Assembly: GCA_017532345.1 (NCBI GenBank)
Contig: JAFXJJ010000088.1
Location: 1 to 41,075 of the forward strand
Origin: Erysipelotrichales bacterium
GTDB lineage: Bacteria; Bacillota_I; Bacilli_A; Erysipelotrichales; Erysipelotrichaceae
Length of the DNA: 41,075 nt
Direction of reading: 5' to 3'
In this document: positions 8,771-16,203 of the stretch, piece by piece
Layout of the letters: each line of letters begins with the position of its first letter
Numbering within the stretch: the first letter of the stretch is position 1
The notes under the pieces: model-generated
What the model was told of the DNA's origin: nothing
The model's database searches: none
What the model saw: the letters and a program-made list of their open reading frames with translations, nothing else
Translations under genes and position numbers: made by a program

Positions 8771-10230
8771 AAACATTAGATATGTTGATTGAAAATGCTC
8801 CACAAATCCCAGTTGAGAAGCTAGCGCAAGATTCTCGTGCTGTGAGTGAAAACACAATGTTTTTCTGTATCAAAGGACAACGTACTGATGGCCATATTTA
8901 TGCTGCTCAGGCGGCTGAAAATGGTGCTAGCGTTATAGTTCATAGTGATGATGTTGAAAAGCTTCCTAATGTCGTTTATTTGCGTGTAGAAGACACTATG
9001 AAGGCATTAAATGAAATTACTGATAAGTTTTATGATTATCCAAGTAAACAGTTACAAATGATTGGAGTAACTGGAACTAATGGAAAGTCAACAACTAGTT
9101 ATGTAGCTTATCAAATTTTGAATAAATTGAATATTAAGGCAGGCTATATTGGTACTATTGATGTATCTTATGCAGGTCGTTCTTATCATTCTAACTATAC
9201 AACACCAGAAACTGTGGAATTACATGGCATTTTAGCTGATATGGTAAAGAATAGTTGTAAGGCATGTGCAATGGAAGTATCTAGTAGTGGATTAGAATTC
9301 CATCGTGTTGATACTGTTAAATTTGATGTAGCTGTTTATACTAATTTAACGCATGAGCATTTAGATGTTCATGGTACGATGGATAATTACTTTAGTGCTA
9401 AAGCTAAACTATTTGAAATGCTAGCTGATGATAGCTATGCTGTATTAAATATGGATGATGAGTATTATCAAGCATTTAGAGATGTCTGCCATTCAAAAGT
9501 AGTTACATATAGTACATATAAGGATTCTGCTGATTTCTTAGCTACTAATATCAAAATGAATTCTGATAGTACTACATTCACTTTAATTCATGATGGTAAT
9601 TCATATGAGGTATCTACTAACTTATTAGCTATGTTTAATATATCTAATTTATTAGGTGCTATAAGTGCAGTTTATTGCTTAGGTTATTCAATTGAAGAAA
9701 TTCTTGAGAATGTTAATGATTTCCAACAAGTTAAAGGAAGAGTTGAGTTAGTTGAAGAAGGACAACCATTTAAAGTAATCGTAGACTATGCTCATACACC
9801 TGATAGTTTTGAGAAAATATTACCATTTGCTAGATCAATTACACCTAAAGGGAATAGTGTAATTACAGTATTTGGTAGTGCAGGTCATAGAGATACGAAG
9901 AAACGTCCTGTAATGGGTGAAATAGCTGATAAATATAGTGATTTGATTATCTTAACAGAAGATGATTATCGAACTGAAGATCCAAAGGAAATTGCCAATG
10001 AAATTAAAGCTGGTATTAAGGAGCATCGCTGTGTATTTATAAGTCAACGCCAAACAGCTATCACACAAGCAGTTAGTATGGCACAACCTAATGATACAAT
10101 TCTATTATTAGGAAAAGGTGAGGATAGTTATATGGCTGTAGGGGATGAAAGAAGACCTTATCCAGGAGATCAAACAATCGTGCGTTTAGCTATTAAAAAA
10201 CTGTTATCTGAACAAAGTGAATATGATTAA
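8767..10230 (+). CDS. murE: UDP-N-acetylmuramyl-tripeptide synthetase (MurE-type Mur ligase)
   Basis: This Mur ligase uses ATP to add the third amino acid to UDP-MurNAc-L-Ala-D-Glu in the cytosolic stage of peptidoglycan synthesis. The 487-residue length is normal for MurE. The N-terminal domain contains DSRAV, the central ATP-binding loop is GVTGTNGKST (residues 100-109), and AKAKLFEML carries the lysine expected to be carbamylated. The C-terminal domain has GSAGHRDTKKRPVMG and LLLGKGEDSYM. The motif that normally reports amino-acid choice (DNPR for meso-diaminopimelate) reads DDYR here (residues 399-402), so the substrate cannot be assigned with confidence. It overlaps mtaB by 4 nt. This is not where murE sits in Bacillus; the spot between mtaB and rpsU holds a Na/Pi transporter gene there. 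Confidence 0.88.
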   Translation: MKTLDMLIENAPQIPVEKLAQDSRAVSENTMFFCIKGQRTDGHIYAAQAAENGASVIVHSDDVEKLPNVVYLRVEDTMKALNEITDKFYDYPSKQLQMIGVTGTNGKSTTSYVAYQILNKLNIKAGYIGTIDVSYAGRSYHSNYTTPETVELHGILADMVKNSCKACAMEVSSSGLEFHRVDTVKFDVAVYTNLTHEHLDVHGTMDNYFSAKAKLFEMLADDSYAVLNMDDEYYQAFRDVCHSKVVTYSTYKDSADFLATNIKMNSDSTTFTLIHDGNSYEVSTNLLAMFNISNLLGAISAVYCLGYSIEEILENVNDFQQVKGRVELVEEGQPFKVIVDYAHTPDSFEKILPFARSITPKGNSVITVFGSAGHRDTKKRPVMGEIADKYSDLIILTEDDYRTEDPKEIANEIKAGIKEHRCVFISQRQTAITQAVSMAQPNDTILLLGKGEDSYMAVGDERRPYPGDQTIVRLAIKKLLSEQSEYD

Positions 10231-10275
10231 AATATAAAAAAGTGTTGAAAATATGCATTTTTTACACAAAACATA

Positions 10276-10304
10276 TTGATTTTATTAAGAAATATCGTTA
10301 TAAT
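10276..10304 (+). promoter_or_regulatory. SigmaA-type promoter of rpsU
   Basis: TTGATT and a perfect TATAAT are separated by 17 bp, about 28 bp upstream of the rpsU start codon. Confidence 0.85.
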
Positions 10305-10332
10305 ATTGGAGTATGCGAAGGGAGGGTTGAAA

Positions 10333-10512
10333 ATGCCAAAAGTAGTAGTAAGAGAAAATGAACAATTAGATGATGCTCTACGTCGTTTCAAACGTCAAGT
10401 ATCTCGTAATGGAACCCTTGCTGAAGCACGTAAAAGAGAATTCTACGTTAAACCAGGTGTTGCTCGTAAATTAAAATCTGAAGCAGCACGTAAAGCACGT
10501 CGTTCAAAATAA
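10333..10512 (+). CDS. rpsU: Small ribosomal subunit protein bS21
   Basis: bS21 is a small basic 30S protein needed for efficient initiation. The 59-residue product, beginning [20 protein letters not shown] and ending in an Arg/Lys-rich tail (KARRSK), is a clear match. The ATG at 10333 is chosen because GGGAGG lies 7 nt before it and the family starts at this point; an upstream GTG/ATT extension would run into the promoter. It is a single-gene transcript with its own promoter and terminator. Confidence 0.97.
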   Translation: MPKVVVRENEQLDDALRRFKRQVSRNGTLAEARKREFYVKPGVARKLKSEAARKARRSK

Positions 10513-10537
10513 GAAGGTTGTTAACCTTCTTTTTTTT
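10511..10537 (+). terminator. Intrinsic terminator of rpsU
   Basis: A 9-bp stem (AAGAAGGTT/AACCTTCTT) with a GTT loop is followed by eight or so T residues. The stem begins within the rpsU stop codon. Confidence 0.93.
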
Positions 10538-10566
10538 GTTTTAAATCATCATTTTCAATATTATCT

Positions 10567-10574
10567 CATATCAT
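10567..10574 (+). promoter_or_regulatory. Possible SigmaE-like -10 element upstream of yqfC
   Basis: CATATCAT matches the Bacillus SigmaE -10 (CATACAnT) at 6 of 8 positions. TCATCAT, 14 bp upstream, partly matches the -35 (kmATATT). It ends five bases before the ribosome binding site, the same geometry seen upstream of the spoIIIAH-like gene. The match is weak alone. Confidence 0.35.
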
Positions 10575-10590
10575 TATTTAGGTGATATAT

Positions 10591-10785
10591 ATGATATATA
10601 TGGAACAAGATACTATTAGAATAAGTGAGTATAAACAAATTATTGATGTTACTAAAGAAGAGATAAAACTGCAATACTTAAATAGTAAATTAAAAATACA
10701 AGGTTCTAATTTACAATTAGTAATGATGAGTAAAGAAGAACTAATGATTCAAGGAAAGATTGAAATGGTCTATTTCTATGAATAA
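10591..10785 (+). CDS. yqfC: Sporulation protein YqfC (YabP/YqfC family), short form
   Basis: This 64-residue protein shows the beta-rich YabP/YqfC pattern: RISEYKQIIDVTKEEIKL, then a strand near KLKIQGSNLQL, and a closing MIQGKIEMVYF. In Bacillus yqfC is a mother-cell sporulation gene preceding yqfD. Here the same order yqfC-yqfD-phoH is kept, which supports the call. ATG 10591 is chosen because AGGTGA lies five bases upstream; the GTG at 10582 overlaps that site. Its end overlaps yqfD by 8 nt. It is shorter than the 90 or so residues usual in Bacillus. Confidence 0.8.
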   Translation: MIYMEQDTIRISEYKQIIDVTKEEIKLQYLNSKLKIQGSNLQLVMMSKEELMIQGKIEMVYFYE

Positions 10786-11704
10786 GTTTAGATTATCGCC
10801 ATATGTTAATTATGTATTTCATGGTAGTCTATCGCAGTTTTACGATATGATTAATACGTATAATATAGTTGTTTATTCTATTGATATTAGTGATAATATA
10901 TATTTTAAAATACACATTATAGATGAGTTTAAATTAAAGAAAAATAAGAAATGTCAAAGACTAAGTTTTAATGGTTTGATTGGTGTGATAATTAATCAAT
11001 TTAAGAGTTTTAGAAGAATAGTAGGAATATGTATTTTCATGTGTATAATTTATTTTCAAATGAATATTTGTTACGAGATTAATGTTATTAGTGACAGTAA
11101 TAAGTTAGAAGCATTAATTACTGAAGAACTTTTATCTTTAAACAATTTAGTATGGAATGATCGTAAGTATCGAGAACTTGAAGAATCATTACGAATGAAG
11201 TATTTTGATGTTTTAGAATGGATTAATATCTCTAAGGTAGGAAGTTATATGGAAATTGAGGCTAAGGAGCGCGTAAAGGCTCATACAGAGGCGAATTCAT
11301 ATGATTCTTTATATGCGTACAAAGAAGGAGTAATCGCCTCATTTGACGTGAAAAGTGGGTATAAGCTTGTGGATTTAGAGCAACATATACAAATAGGTGA
11401 TGAACTAATAACTTCTTATATTACTGACTCAACAGGCATATCTAAACAAACATATGTAGTAGGTAAGGTATATGCATATACGTATAACGAGATTAACAAA
11501 TGCATCAAATGGCCATATAATTATGATTTAACTAAACCATGGGCTTTTTATAATATTCTTCTACTATGTAGAGATGAGATATCACATGAACTTAGTTATG
11601 ATGAGAAAATTATTGATGAAAACATTTTGCAATTTTACTATGAAGAGGGTACAATAAATATGAAGATATTATATACTTTGTATGAGGATATAACTCATCC
11701 ATAG
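10778..11704 (+). CDS. yqfD: Sporulation protein YqfD, shortened
   Basis: YqfD is a membrane protein of the sporulating mother cell with no established biochemical role. This version is about 308 residues against nearly 400 in Bacillus. The N-terminal soluble part ends in a basic stretch, a single membrane helix follows (about residues 85-105, IVGICIFMCIIYFQ), and a large extracytoplasmic part continues with KYFDVLEWINISKVGSYMEIE and AYKEGVIASFDVKSGYKLV. Both ends match the family, so the shortening is internal. The ATG at 10778 has no good ribosome binding site; a TTG at 10760 lies too close to AAGGAAAG. Translation is probably coupled to yqfC, which it overlaps. Followed by phoH after 11 bp. 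Confidence 0.82.
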   Translation: MNKFRLSPYVNYVFHGSLSQFYDMINTYNIVVYSIDISDNIYFKIHIIDEFKLKKNKKCQRLSFNGLIGVIINQFKSFRRIVGICIFMCIIYFQMNICYEINVISDSNKLEALITEELLSLNNLVWNDRKYRELEESLRMKYFDVLEWINISKVGSYMEIEAKERVKAHTEANSYDSLYAYKEGVIASFDVKSGYKLVDLEQHIQIGDELITSYITDSTGISKQTYVVGKVYAYTYNEINKCIKWPYNYDLTKPWAFYNILLLCRDEISHELSYDEKIIDENILQFYYEEGTINMKILYTLYEDITHP

Positions 11705-11715
11705 GAGGAATTAAT

Positions 11716-12675
11716 TTGAAAGATAATATAATTGCTTTAGATGAATTAACAATGCAAGAAATACAACATATTATGGGAGAAAATGATATTAACATTCGTA
11801 TCATCGAAACATATTTTCATGTGTCGATTGCTTTAAAGAATAATGTGTTTGAGGTTAATGGTGATGAAGCAGGTGTAGTCAATGCCATTAATGCTTTAAA
11901 TTCACTATTTGATGTATTTAAGTTAAAGAAAAGTATTAATGAATCTGATGTAAGATATTCTTGCTCATTAGCTGAAAGTAAAGATAATCATCAAATGACT
12001 TCACTATATGAAACATCTTTGGCTAAAAACTATTCAGGTAAACTTATTTATCCTAAGACATTCGGACAAAAGAAGTATATTGAAGCATTGAATAAACAAG
12101 ATATCGTATTTGGTATTGGACCGGCTGGTAGTGGGAAAACATATTTGGCAGTAGTATATGCTGTATCATTATTAAAAAAGAATGCGATTAAACGTATTGT
12201 CTTAACACGTCCAGCAGTTGAAGCAGGTGAAAGTTTAGGGTTCTTACCAGGTGATTTAAAGGATAAGGTAGATCCATATCTTAGACCGCTATATGATGCG
12301 TTATTTGATATGCTTGGAGAAGAGAATACTGAAAAGATGATTGAGAAAGGTATCATTGAAATTGCTCCATTAGCATATATGCGTGGTCGAACACTTAATG
12401 ATGCATATGTTATTTTGGATGAAGCGCAAAATACTACAAAGTCACAAATGAAGATGTTCCTAACTCGTTTAGGCTTCCATAGCCGTATGGCAATTACTGG
12501 TGATATCTCTCAAATTGATTTACCTAGTGGTAAGAAGAGTGGTTTAGTAGAAGCAGTCACAATACTCTCTGAAGTAGAAGGTATTTCTATTGTGAATATG
12601 ACATCACAAGATGTTGTTCGTCATCCACTAGTAACTCGTATTATTGATTGTTACGAAAAGCATGAGAATAAATAG
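11716..12675 (+). CDS. phoH: PhoH family ATPase / RNA helicase-like protein
   Basis: PhoH proteins are cytosolic P-loop ATPases proposed to act on RNA; the gene commonly sits beside ybeY and era. The 319-residue product has an N-terminal KH-like segment. The PhoH domain has Walker A GPAGSGKT (residues 135-142), LTRPAVEAGESLGFLPG, and Walker B VILDEAQNTT. Translation starts at TTG 11716, supported by an excellent AGGAGGA six bases upstream; no ATG fits. Order yqfD-phoH is as in Bacillus, but the next Bacillus gene (yqfF) is absent. A terminator follows. Confidence 0.94.
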   Translation: MKDNIIALDELTMQEIQHIMGENDINIRIIETYFHVSIALKNNVFEVNGDEAGVVNAINALNSLFDVFKLKKSINESDVRYSCSLAESKDNHQMTSLYETSLAKNYSGKLIYPKTFGQKKYIEALNKQDIVFGIGPAGSGKTYLAVVYAVSLLKKNAIKRIVLTRPAVEAGESLGFLPGDLKDKVDPYLRPLYDALFDMLGEENTEKMIEKGIIEIAPLAYMRGRTLNDAYVILDEAQNTTKSQMKMFLTRLGFHSRMAITGDISQIDLPSGKKSGLVEAVTILSEVEGISIVNMTSQDVVRHPLVTRIIDCYEKHENK

Positions 12676-12695
12676 TGTTTTGAATTATATAGAAT

Positions 12696-12723
12696 AAAAG
12701 GAGAACATCGAGTTCTCCTTTTT
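12696..12723. terminator. Bidirectional terminator between phoH and the Na/Pi transporter gene
   Basis: An 11-bp stem (AAAAGGAGAAC/GTTCTCCTTTT) with a 5-nt loop has A-tract and T-tract flanks, so it can stop transcription in both directions. The two flanking genes converge on it. Confidence 0.88.
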
Positions 12724-12733
12724 AGATACTAAT

Positions 12734-14425
12734 CTATTTAGCTACATCAGGATTTCCAATTGCACGTTCATGGTTAATTGTGTAACGTGAAATATTACAT
12801 GCATGGTCTCCCATACGTTCGATAATACCAACAACATCAACATAAACAGAAGAAGCTACTTTAGTAACACAATCACCAGCTTGCATACGTTTAATATGTC
12901 CTGTACGTGCTTTTTCTTCTAATTCATCAATTTTCTCTTCAAGTCTCTTGTTGTCGTGATATAAATCTACACTATTATTATCATAACACTCAATTGATTT
13001 AAGCATCATTGTATGAACTATTGATAGCATTTCCTTAATTTCACTTTTTGCGATATCTGAGAATTCTTCTTTGGCATCATTAACCATTTCAAAGAATTCT
13101 GTTAAGTTACAGCATAAATCACTAATACGTTCTAGATTCTTGATGATTTGCATTGTTGACATGTAGTGGTGAGCATCATCGTTATTTAAATGTTCTTGTG
13201 CAATAACAATTAAATAATCTTGAATCTTTTTATCATACCCATTAATTGTTTCTTCAATTTGAGAAACGGTTTCTAATGTCGAAGGTTGTTTTGTATCAAA
13301 ATAATTAACAACTTCTTGAATATTCTCAGCACATAAATGACCCATTTGGATTGTTGCTGCATGAGCAATACTTAAGGCAGATGAAGGTAAACGTTTAGCT
13401 ACATCAACATTTAATAATTCTTCTAAATCGTCGCCTTTCTTTTCATCTTCTTCTCCACGTACAATCTTTTGAACGATTGTAACGATATGATTAATGAATG
13501 GATAGAATAAGATAGTTACAATAACGTTAAAGATGATATGTGCAATCGCAATTTGCATTGTTGGAGCAGCTCCCGTAATTCCTGCGATAGTAGTAATTAC
13601 AGCTTCAAATGGTTTTAAGAAAATCATAAATAATATACTACCACATACATTAAACATAACGTGAACTACAGCAGCTCTTTTAGAAGGAGTACTTCCACCT
13701 AAACAAGCAAAGATAGCTGTGATTGTTGTACCAATGTTACTACCAAATAAGAATGGTAATGCGATGGCTAATGTGATAGAACCAGATTCATACATTTTTT
13801 GTACAATCGCAATTAGTGCAGCTGAAGATTGAATAACACCTGTAATAACTGTTGAAAGTACTAATGAAATAACTGGTTGTTTAGTTAAGTAGTTGATAAC
13901 ATCAACGAATTCTGGTGCTTTATAGATTGGACTTAATGAATCACCCATTTGTGTTAAACCAATGAATAATAAACCGAATCCGATGAAGAATTCACCAAGA
14001 TACTTTGCTTTCTTTCTATTTGAGAAAACATAAAAAATAGTACCAATAAACACTGCATAAAGTGAAATAGTATCTAAATCGAAACCAATTAAGAATGCTG
14101 TGATAGTAGTACCGATGTTAGCACCCATAATGATACCTACAGCTTGATTAAGCTTCATTAAGCCTGCTCTAATTAAACCAATAGTAATTGCTGTAGTAGC
14201 AGATGATGATTGCACAAGTGCAGTAACTAGTGCCCCAATAATAATGCCTTGCCATGGTTTTCTAGTGTATTTTTCAATGTATTCACGTAGTTTGTCACCT
14301 GCATAATTTTTTAATGCATTTCCCATGAAAGTACATCCAAATAAGAACATACCAAATCCACAAAGGATTAGCCCCCAATTTACATTTGTAAGGAGAGGCG
14401 ATATATTTGCCGCTGTTATAAACAT
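12734..14425 (-). CDS. Na/Pi cotransporter family protein with C-terminal PhoU-like domain
   Basis: This 563-residue membrane protein is a predicted sodium-dependent phosphate transporter. The N-terminal 330 residues or so carry eight or more membrane helices and the two inverted QSSS repeats of the family (VQSSSATTAITIG near residue 72 and IQSSAALIAI near 195). The C-terminal 220 residues form a helical PhoU-like domain (QMGHLCAENIQEVV; KSIECYDNNS; IERMGDHACNISRY) that probably regulates transport. The start ATG (14425) has GGAGGAC upstream. It resembles Bacillus YqeW, which sits between mtaB and rpsU; here it has moved to the yqfF position and is inverted. It is a monocistronic gene divergent from the C39-like gene. 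Confidence 0.92.
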   Translation of the reverse strand: MFITAANISPLLTNVNWGLILCGFGMFLFGCTFMGNALKNYAGDKLREYIEKYTRKPWQGIIIGALVTALVQSSSATTAITIGLIRAGLMKLNQAVGIIMGANIGTTITAFLIGFDLDTISLYAVFIGTIFYVFSNRKKAKYLGEFFIGFGLLFIGLTQMGDSLSPIYKAPEFVDVINYLTKQPVISLVLSTVITGVIQSSAALIAIVQKMYESGSITLAIALPFLFGSNIGTTITAIFACLGGSTPSKRAAVVHVMFNVCGSILFMIFLKPFEAVITTIAGITGAAPTMQIAIAHIIFNVIVTILFYPFINHIVTIVQKIVRGEEDEKKGDDLEELLNVDVAKRLPSSALSIAHAATIQMGHLCAENIQEVVNYFDTKQPSTLETVSQIEETINGYDKKIQDYLIVIAQEHLNNDDAHHYMSTMQIIKNLERISDLCCNLTEFFEMVNDAKEEFSDIAKSEIKEMLSIVHTMMLKSIECYDNNSVDLYHDNKRLEEKIDELEEKARTGHIKRMQAGDCVTKVASSVYVDVVGIIERMGDHACNISRYTINHERAIGNPDVAK

Positions 14426-14538
14426 AATTATTGTCCTCCTCGACGAGTAAATTTTACCAAATATTTATATAAAATAAAAGTTAATTTTACAGTATTTTTT
14501 ATAATTTATTACTAATAATAATACGAAGGAGGGAAACT

Positions 14539-14880
14539 ATGAAGACTTGTGGATATGCTTGTATCAAGAAATTATTAAGTGAAAAAGGTATTAATATCAA
14601 TTTTAAAGAGTTCAATTTTAATAATAAAGAGGCCTTATCATTTGCTGATTTTCAAGCAATTTGTAACTATTATAAAATCGATGGAAAGGGATATTATATG
14701 GAGTTTGATGATGTTCCTAATAATTCAATAATGCATTTAGAAATTGACGCTTTCAAGCATTACATCTATTTAGTTAGAAAAGGAATGTTTTGTATATATT
14801 ACGACAATCATGGATTTCATATAATTTATAGAGGAATTTTAAAGAAATTATATTCAAAGCATACATTTATAGTGATATAA
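14539..14880 (+). CDS. Small stand-alone C39-peptidase-like protein
   Basis: The 113-residue protein looks like a single papain-fold C39 domain, the domain that cleaves double-glycine leaders in bacteriocin exporters. The N terminus TCGYACIKKLL fits the catalytic motif with Cys4. KHYIYLVRKG supplies His74 and IYYDNHG supplies Asp89. The Cys-His (70) and His-Asp (15) spacings are close to those of the C39 domain. The Gln that usually sits a few residues before the Cys for the oxyanion hole is absent because the protein begins at Met-Lys-Thr. There is no ABC transporter, signal peptide or leader-bearing peptide gene nearby. A strong AGGAGGG site precedes the ATG. The substrate is unknown, and it may be a non-catalytic relative. 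Confidence 0.7.
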   Translation: MKTCGYACIKKLLSEKGININFKEFNFNNKEALSFADFQAICNYYKIDGKGYYMEFDDVPNNSIMHLEIDAFKHYIYLVRKGMFCIYYDNHGFHIIYRGILKKLYSKHTFIVI

Positions 14881-14942
14881 ACATATTAAAGAAATATTGT
14901 GAGAATGATTTAATAAAGATTTTATAAACTCTTAAAAAAATG

Positions 14943-14971
14943 ATGAAACTATATGGTTTTTGGTGTATAAT
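14943..14971 (+). promoter_or_regulatory. SigmaA-type promoter of the ybeY operon
   Basis: ATGAAA (4 of 6) and a perfect TATAAT are separated by 17 bp, 23 bp before the ybeY start. It lies in the 114-bp gap after the C39-like gene. Confidence 0.65.
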
Positions 14972-14994
14972 ATTATTTAAAGTGAGGATGAATC

Positions 14995-15474
14995 ATGGAA
15001 CTAACAATTATTAATCAAACTAGTGAAAAAAAGTGGAATTCTTATCGAAAAGATTTTATGAAAATCTTAAGTAAAACTTGTGAAGTTTTAAAATGTGATG
15101 ATGACTTTGCAATGTCGTTGATATTTGTAGATGATGGGCAAATTCAGGAAATTAATCGTGAATATCGTGAAAAAGATATGCCAACTGATGTTATTAGTTT
15201 TGCGTTAAATGATGTTGAAGATCCATATGATTTAGAAGATACTAATGAGATTGGTGATATTTTCATTAATGTACAAGCTATTGTGCGCCAAGCAATGGAT
15301 TATCAACATACGTATCGTAGAGAAGTATGTTTCTTATTTACACATGGTGTACTTCATTTAATGGGATATGATCATATGTGTGAAGAAGATGAAAAAGAAA
15401 TGTTTGCGTTACAAGATATTATTTTAGAAGATATCGCTAAAAAGAGATATGTTAATTATGAAAATCATAAATAA
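14995..15474 (+). CDS. ybeY: rRNA maturation endoribonuclease YbeY
   Basis: YbeY is a zinc-dependent endoribonuclease involved in 16S rRNA 3'-end maturation and ribosome quality control. The 159-residue protein has the family signature HGVLHLMGYDH, whose three histidines bind zinc, followed by CEEDEKEMF. It also has MPTDVISFAL and the GDIFIN segment. GAGG precedes the ATG. It opens the ybeY-dgkA-cdd-era-recO operon, the same order as in Bacillus, with all junctions overlapping. Confidence 0.96.
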   Translation: MELTIINQTSEKKWNSYRKDFMKILSKTCEVLKCDDDFAMSLIFVDDGQIQEINREYREKDMPTDVISFALNDVEDPYDLEDTNEIGDIFINVQAIVRQAMDYQHTYRREVCFLFTHGVLHLMGYDHMCEEDEKEMFALQDIILEDIAKKRYVNYENHK

Positions 15475-15823
15475 GTTTAAGAATGCATTTATTGGAATTG
15501 GATTAGCAGTACAAGATGCATCAATTAGAGTTCAATGTATCTGCTTTTTATTAATTAATATTGCTTGTTTGATACTACAAGTTAATATACAAGATTTAGT
15601 GATTATTTGGTTAGTCAGTGGTCTTGTAATTGTCAGCGAGATGTTTAATACATGTATAGAACGGTTAGCTGATGTTGTTCAACCGAGCTATGATGAGCGA
15701 ATTCGCTATATAAAGGATTTAAGTGCAGGAGCTGTTTTAGTAAGCTGTTTATTTGCATCTTTAATAGGATGTACGTTATTAATAAAATATGTAGGAGGGT
15801 TATTATGTACGATGATGTTTTAA
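15458..15823 (+). CDS. dgkA: Diacylglycerol/undecaprenol kinase (DgkA family)
   Basis: This small integral membrane kinase (121 residues, three predicted helices) phosphorylates a lipid alcohol; Gram-positive members act mainly on undecaprenol, recycling the wall carrier lipid. The family motif appears as SEMFNTCIERLADVV with the catalytic Glu, and the N terminus has the amphipathic NAFIGIGLAVQDASIRVQ. ATG 15458 is preferred because AAGAGA lies 10 nt upstream; ATG 15449 is too near. It overlaps ybeY by 17 nt and cdd by 19 nt, so translation is coupled. Confidence 0.92.
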   Translation: MKIINKFKNAFIGIGLAVQDASIRVQCICFLLINIACLILQVNIQDLVIIWLVSGLVIVSEMFNTCIERLADVVQPSYDERIRYIKDLSAGAVLVSCLFASLIGCTLLIKYVGGLLCTMMF

Positions 15824-16203
15824 ATGAAGCTTTTAAGGCTATGGAGAATGCTTATGCTCCATATTCTAATTATCATGTAGGTGCATGTGTTAAGTTGAAG
15901 AATAGTACTTATATTTGGGGTGCTAATATTGAAAATGCATCTTTCGGTGTCACAAACTGTGCTGAACGTAGTGCTATCTTTGCAACTTATTCTCAAGGTT
16001 ATCGTAAAGATGATATCGAAGCATTAGCAATTGTATCTGATGGTGATAGAGTTGCTGCTCCTTGTGGTGCATGTCGTCAAGTATTATGTGAATTATTGGC
16101 AGGAGATACACCAATTGTATTATCAAATAAGAAAGAAACTGTTGTAACTAATATTAAGGAATTACTGCCATTCCAATTTACAACTGAGGATGTATGTCGA
16201 TGA
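15805..16203 (+). CDS. cdd: Cytidine deaminase
   Basis: This enzyme deaminates cytidine and deoxycytidine to the uridine forms in pyrimidine salvage. The 132-residue protein matches the homotetrameric class. CAERSAIF contains the zinc-ligand Cys and the catalytic Glu, and PCGACRQVL supplies two more zinc cysteines. APYSNYHVGACV is the substrate-binding N-terminal motif. ATG 15805 is chosen because a perfect AGGAGGG stands five bases upstream; an in-frame ATG at 15769 lies well inside dgkA. The stop TGA overlaps the era start (ATGA). Confidence 0.96.
   Translation: MYDDVLNEAFKAMENAYAPYSNYHVGACVKLKNSTYIWGANIENASFGVTNCAERSAIFATYSQGYRKDDIEALAIVSDGDRVAAPCGACRQVLCELLAGDTPIVLSNKKETVVTNIKELLPFQFTTEDVCR

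Noticed and set aside
10242..10267. Imperfect hairpin (GTGT..AAAAT / ATTTT..ACAC) after the murE-type gene, considered as a terminator.
   Set aside because: The stem is mostly A-T with a mismatch and no T tract follows the 3' arm; it is too weak to call.
12048..12356. Open frame antisense to phoH.
   Set aside because: It has no ribosome binding site, no family resemblance, and lies opposite the conserved P-loop region of a certain gene.
14426..14538. Divergent promoters for the Na/Pi transporter and C39-like genes.
   Set aside because: The region is very AT-rich and gives many partial boxes, but none with a good -35/-10 pair at proper spacing, so I did not assign one.
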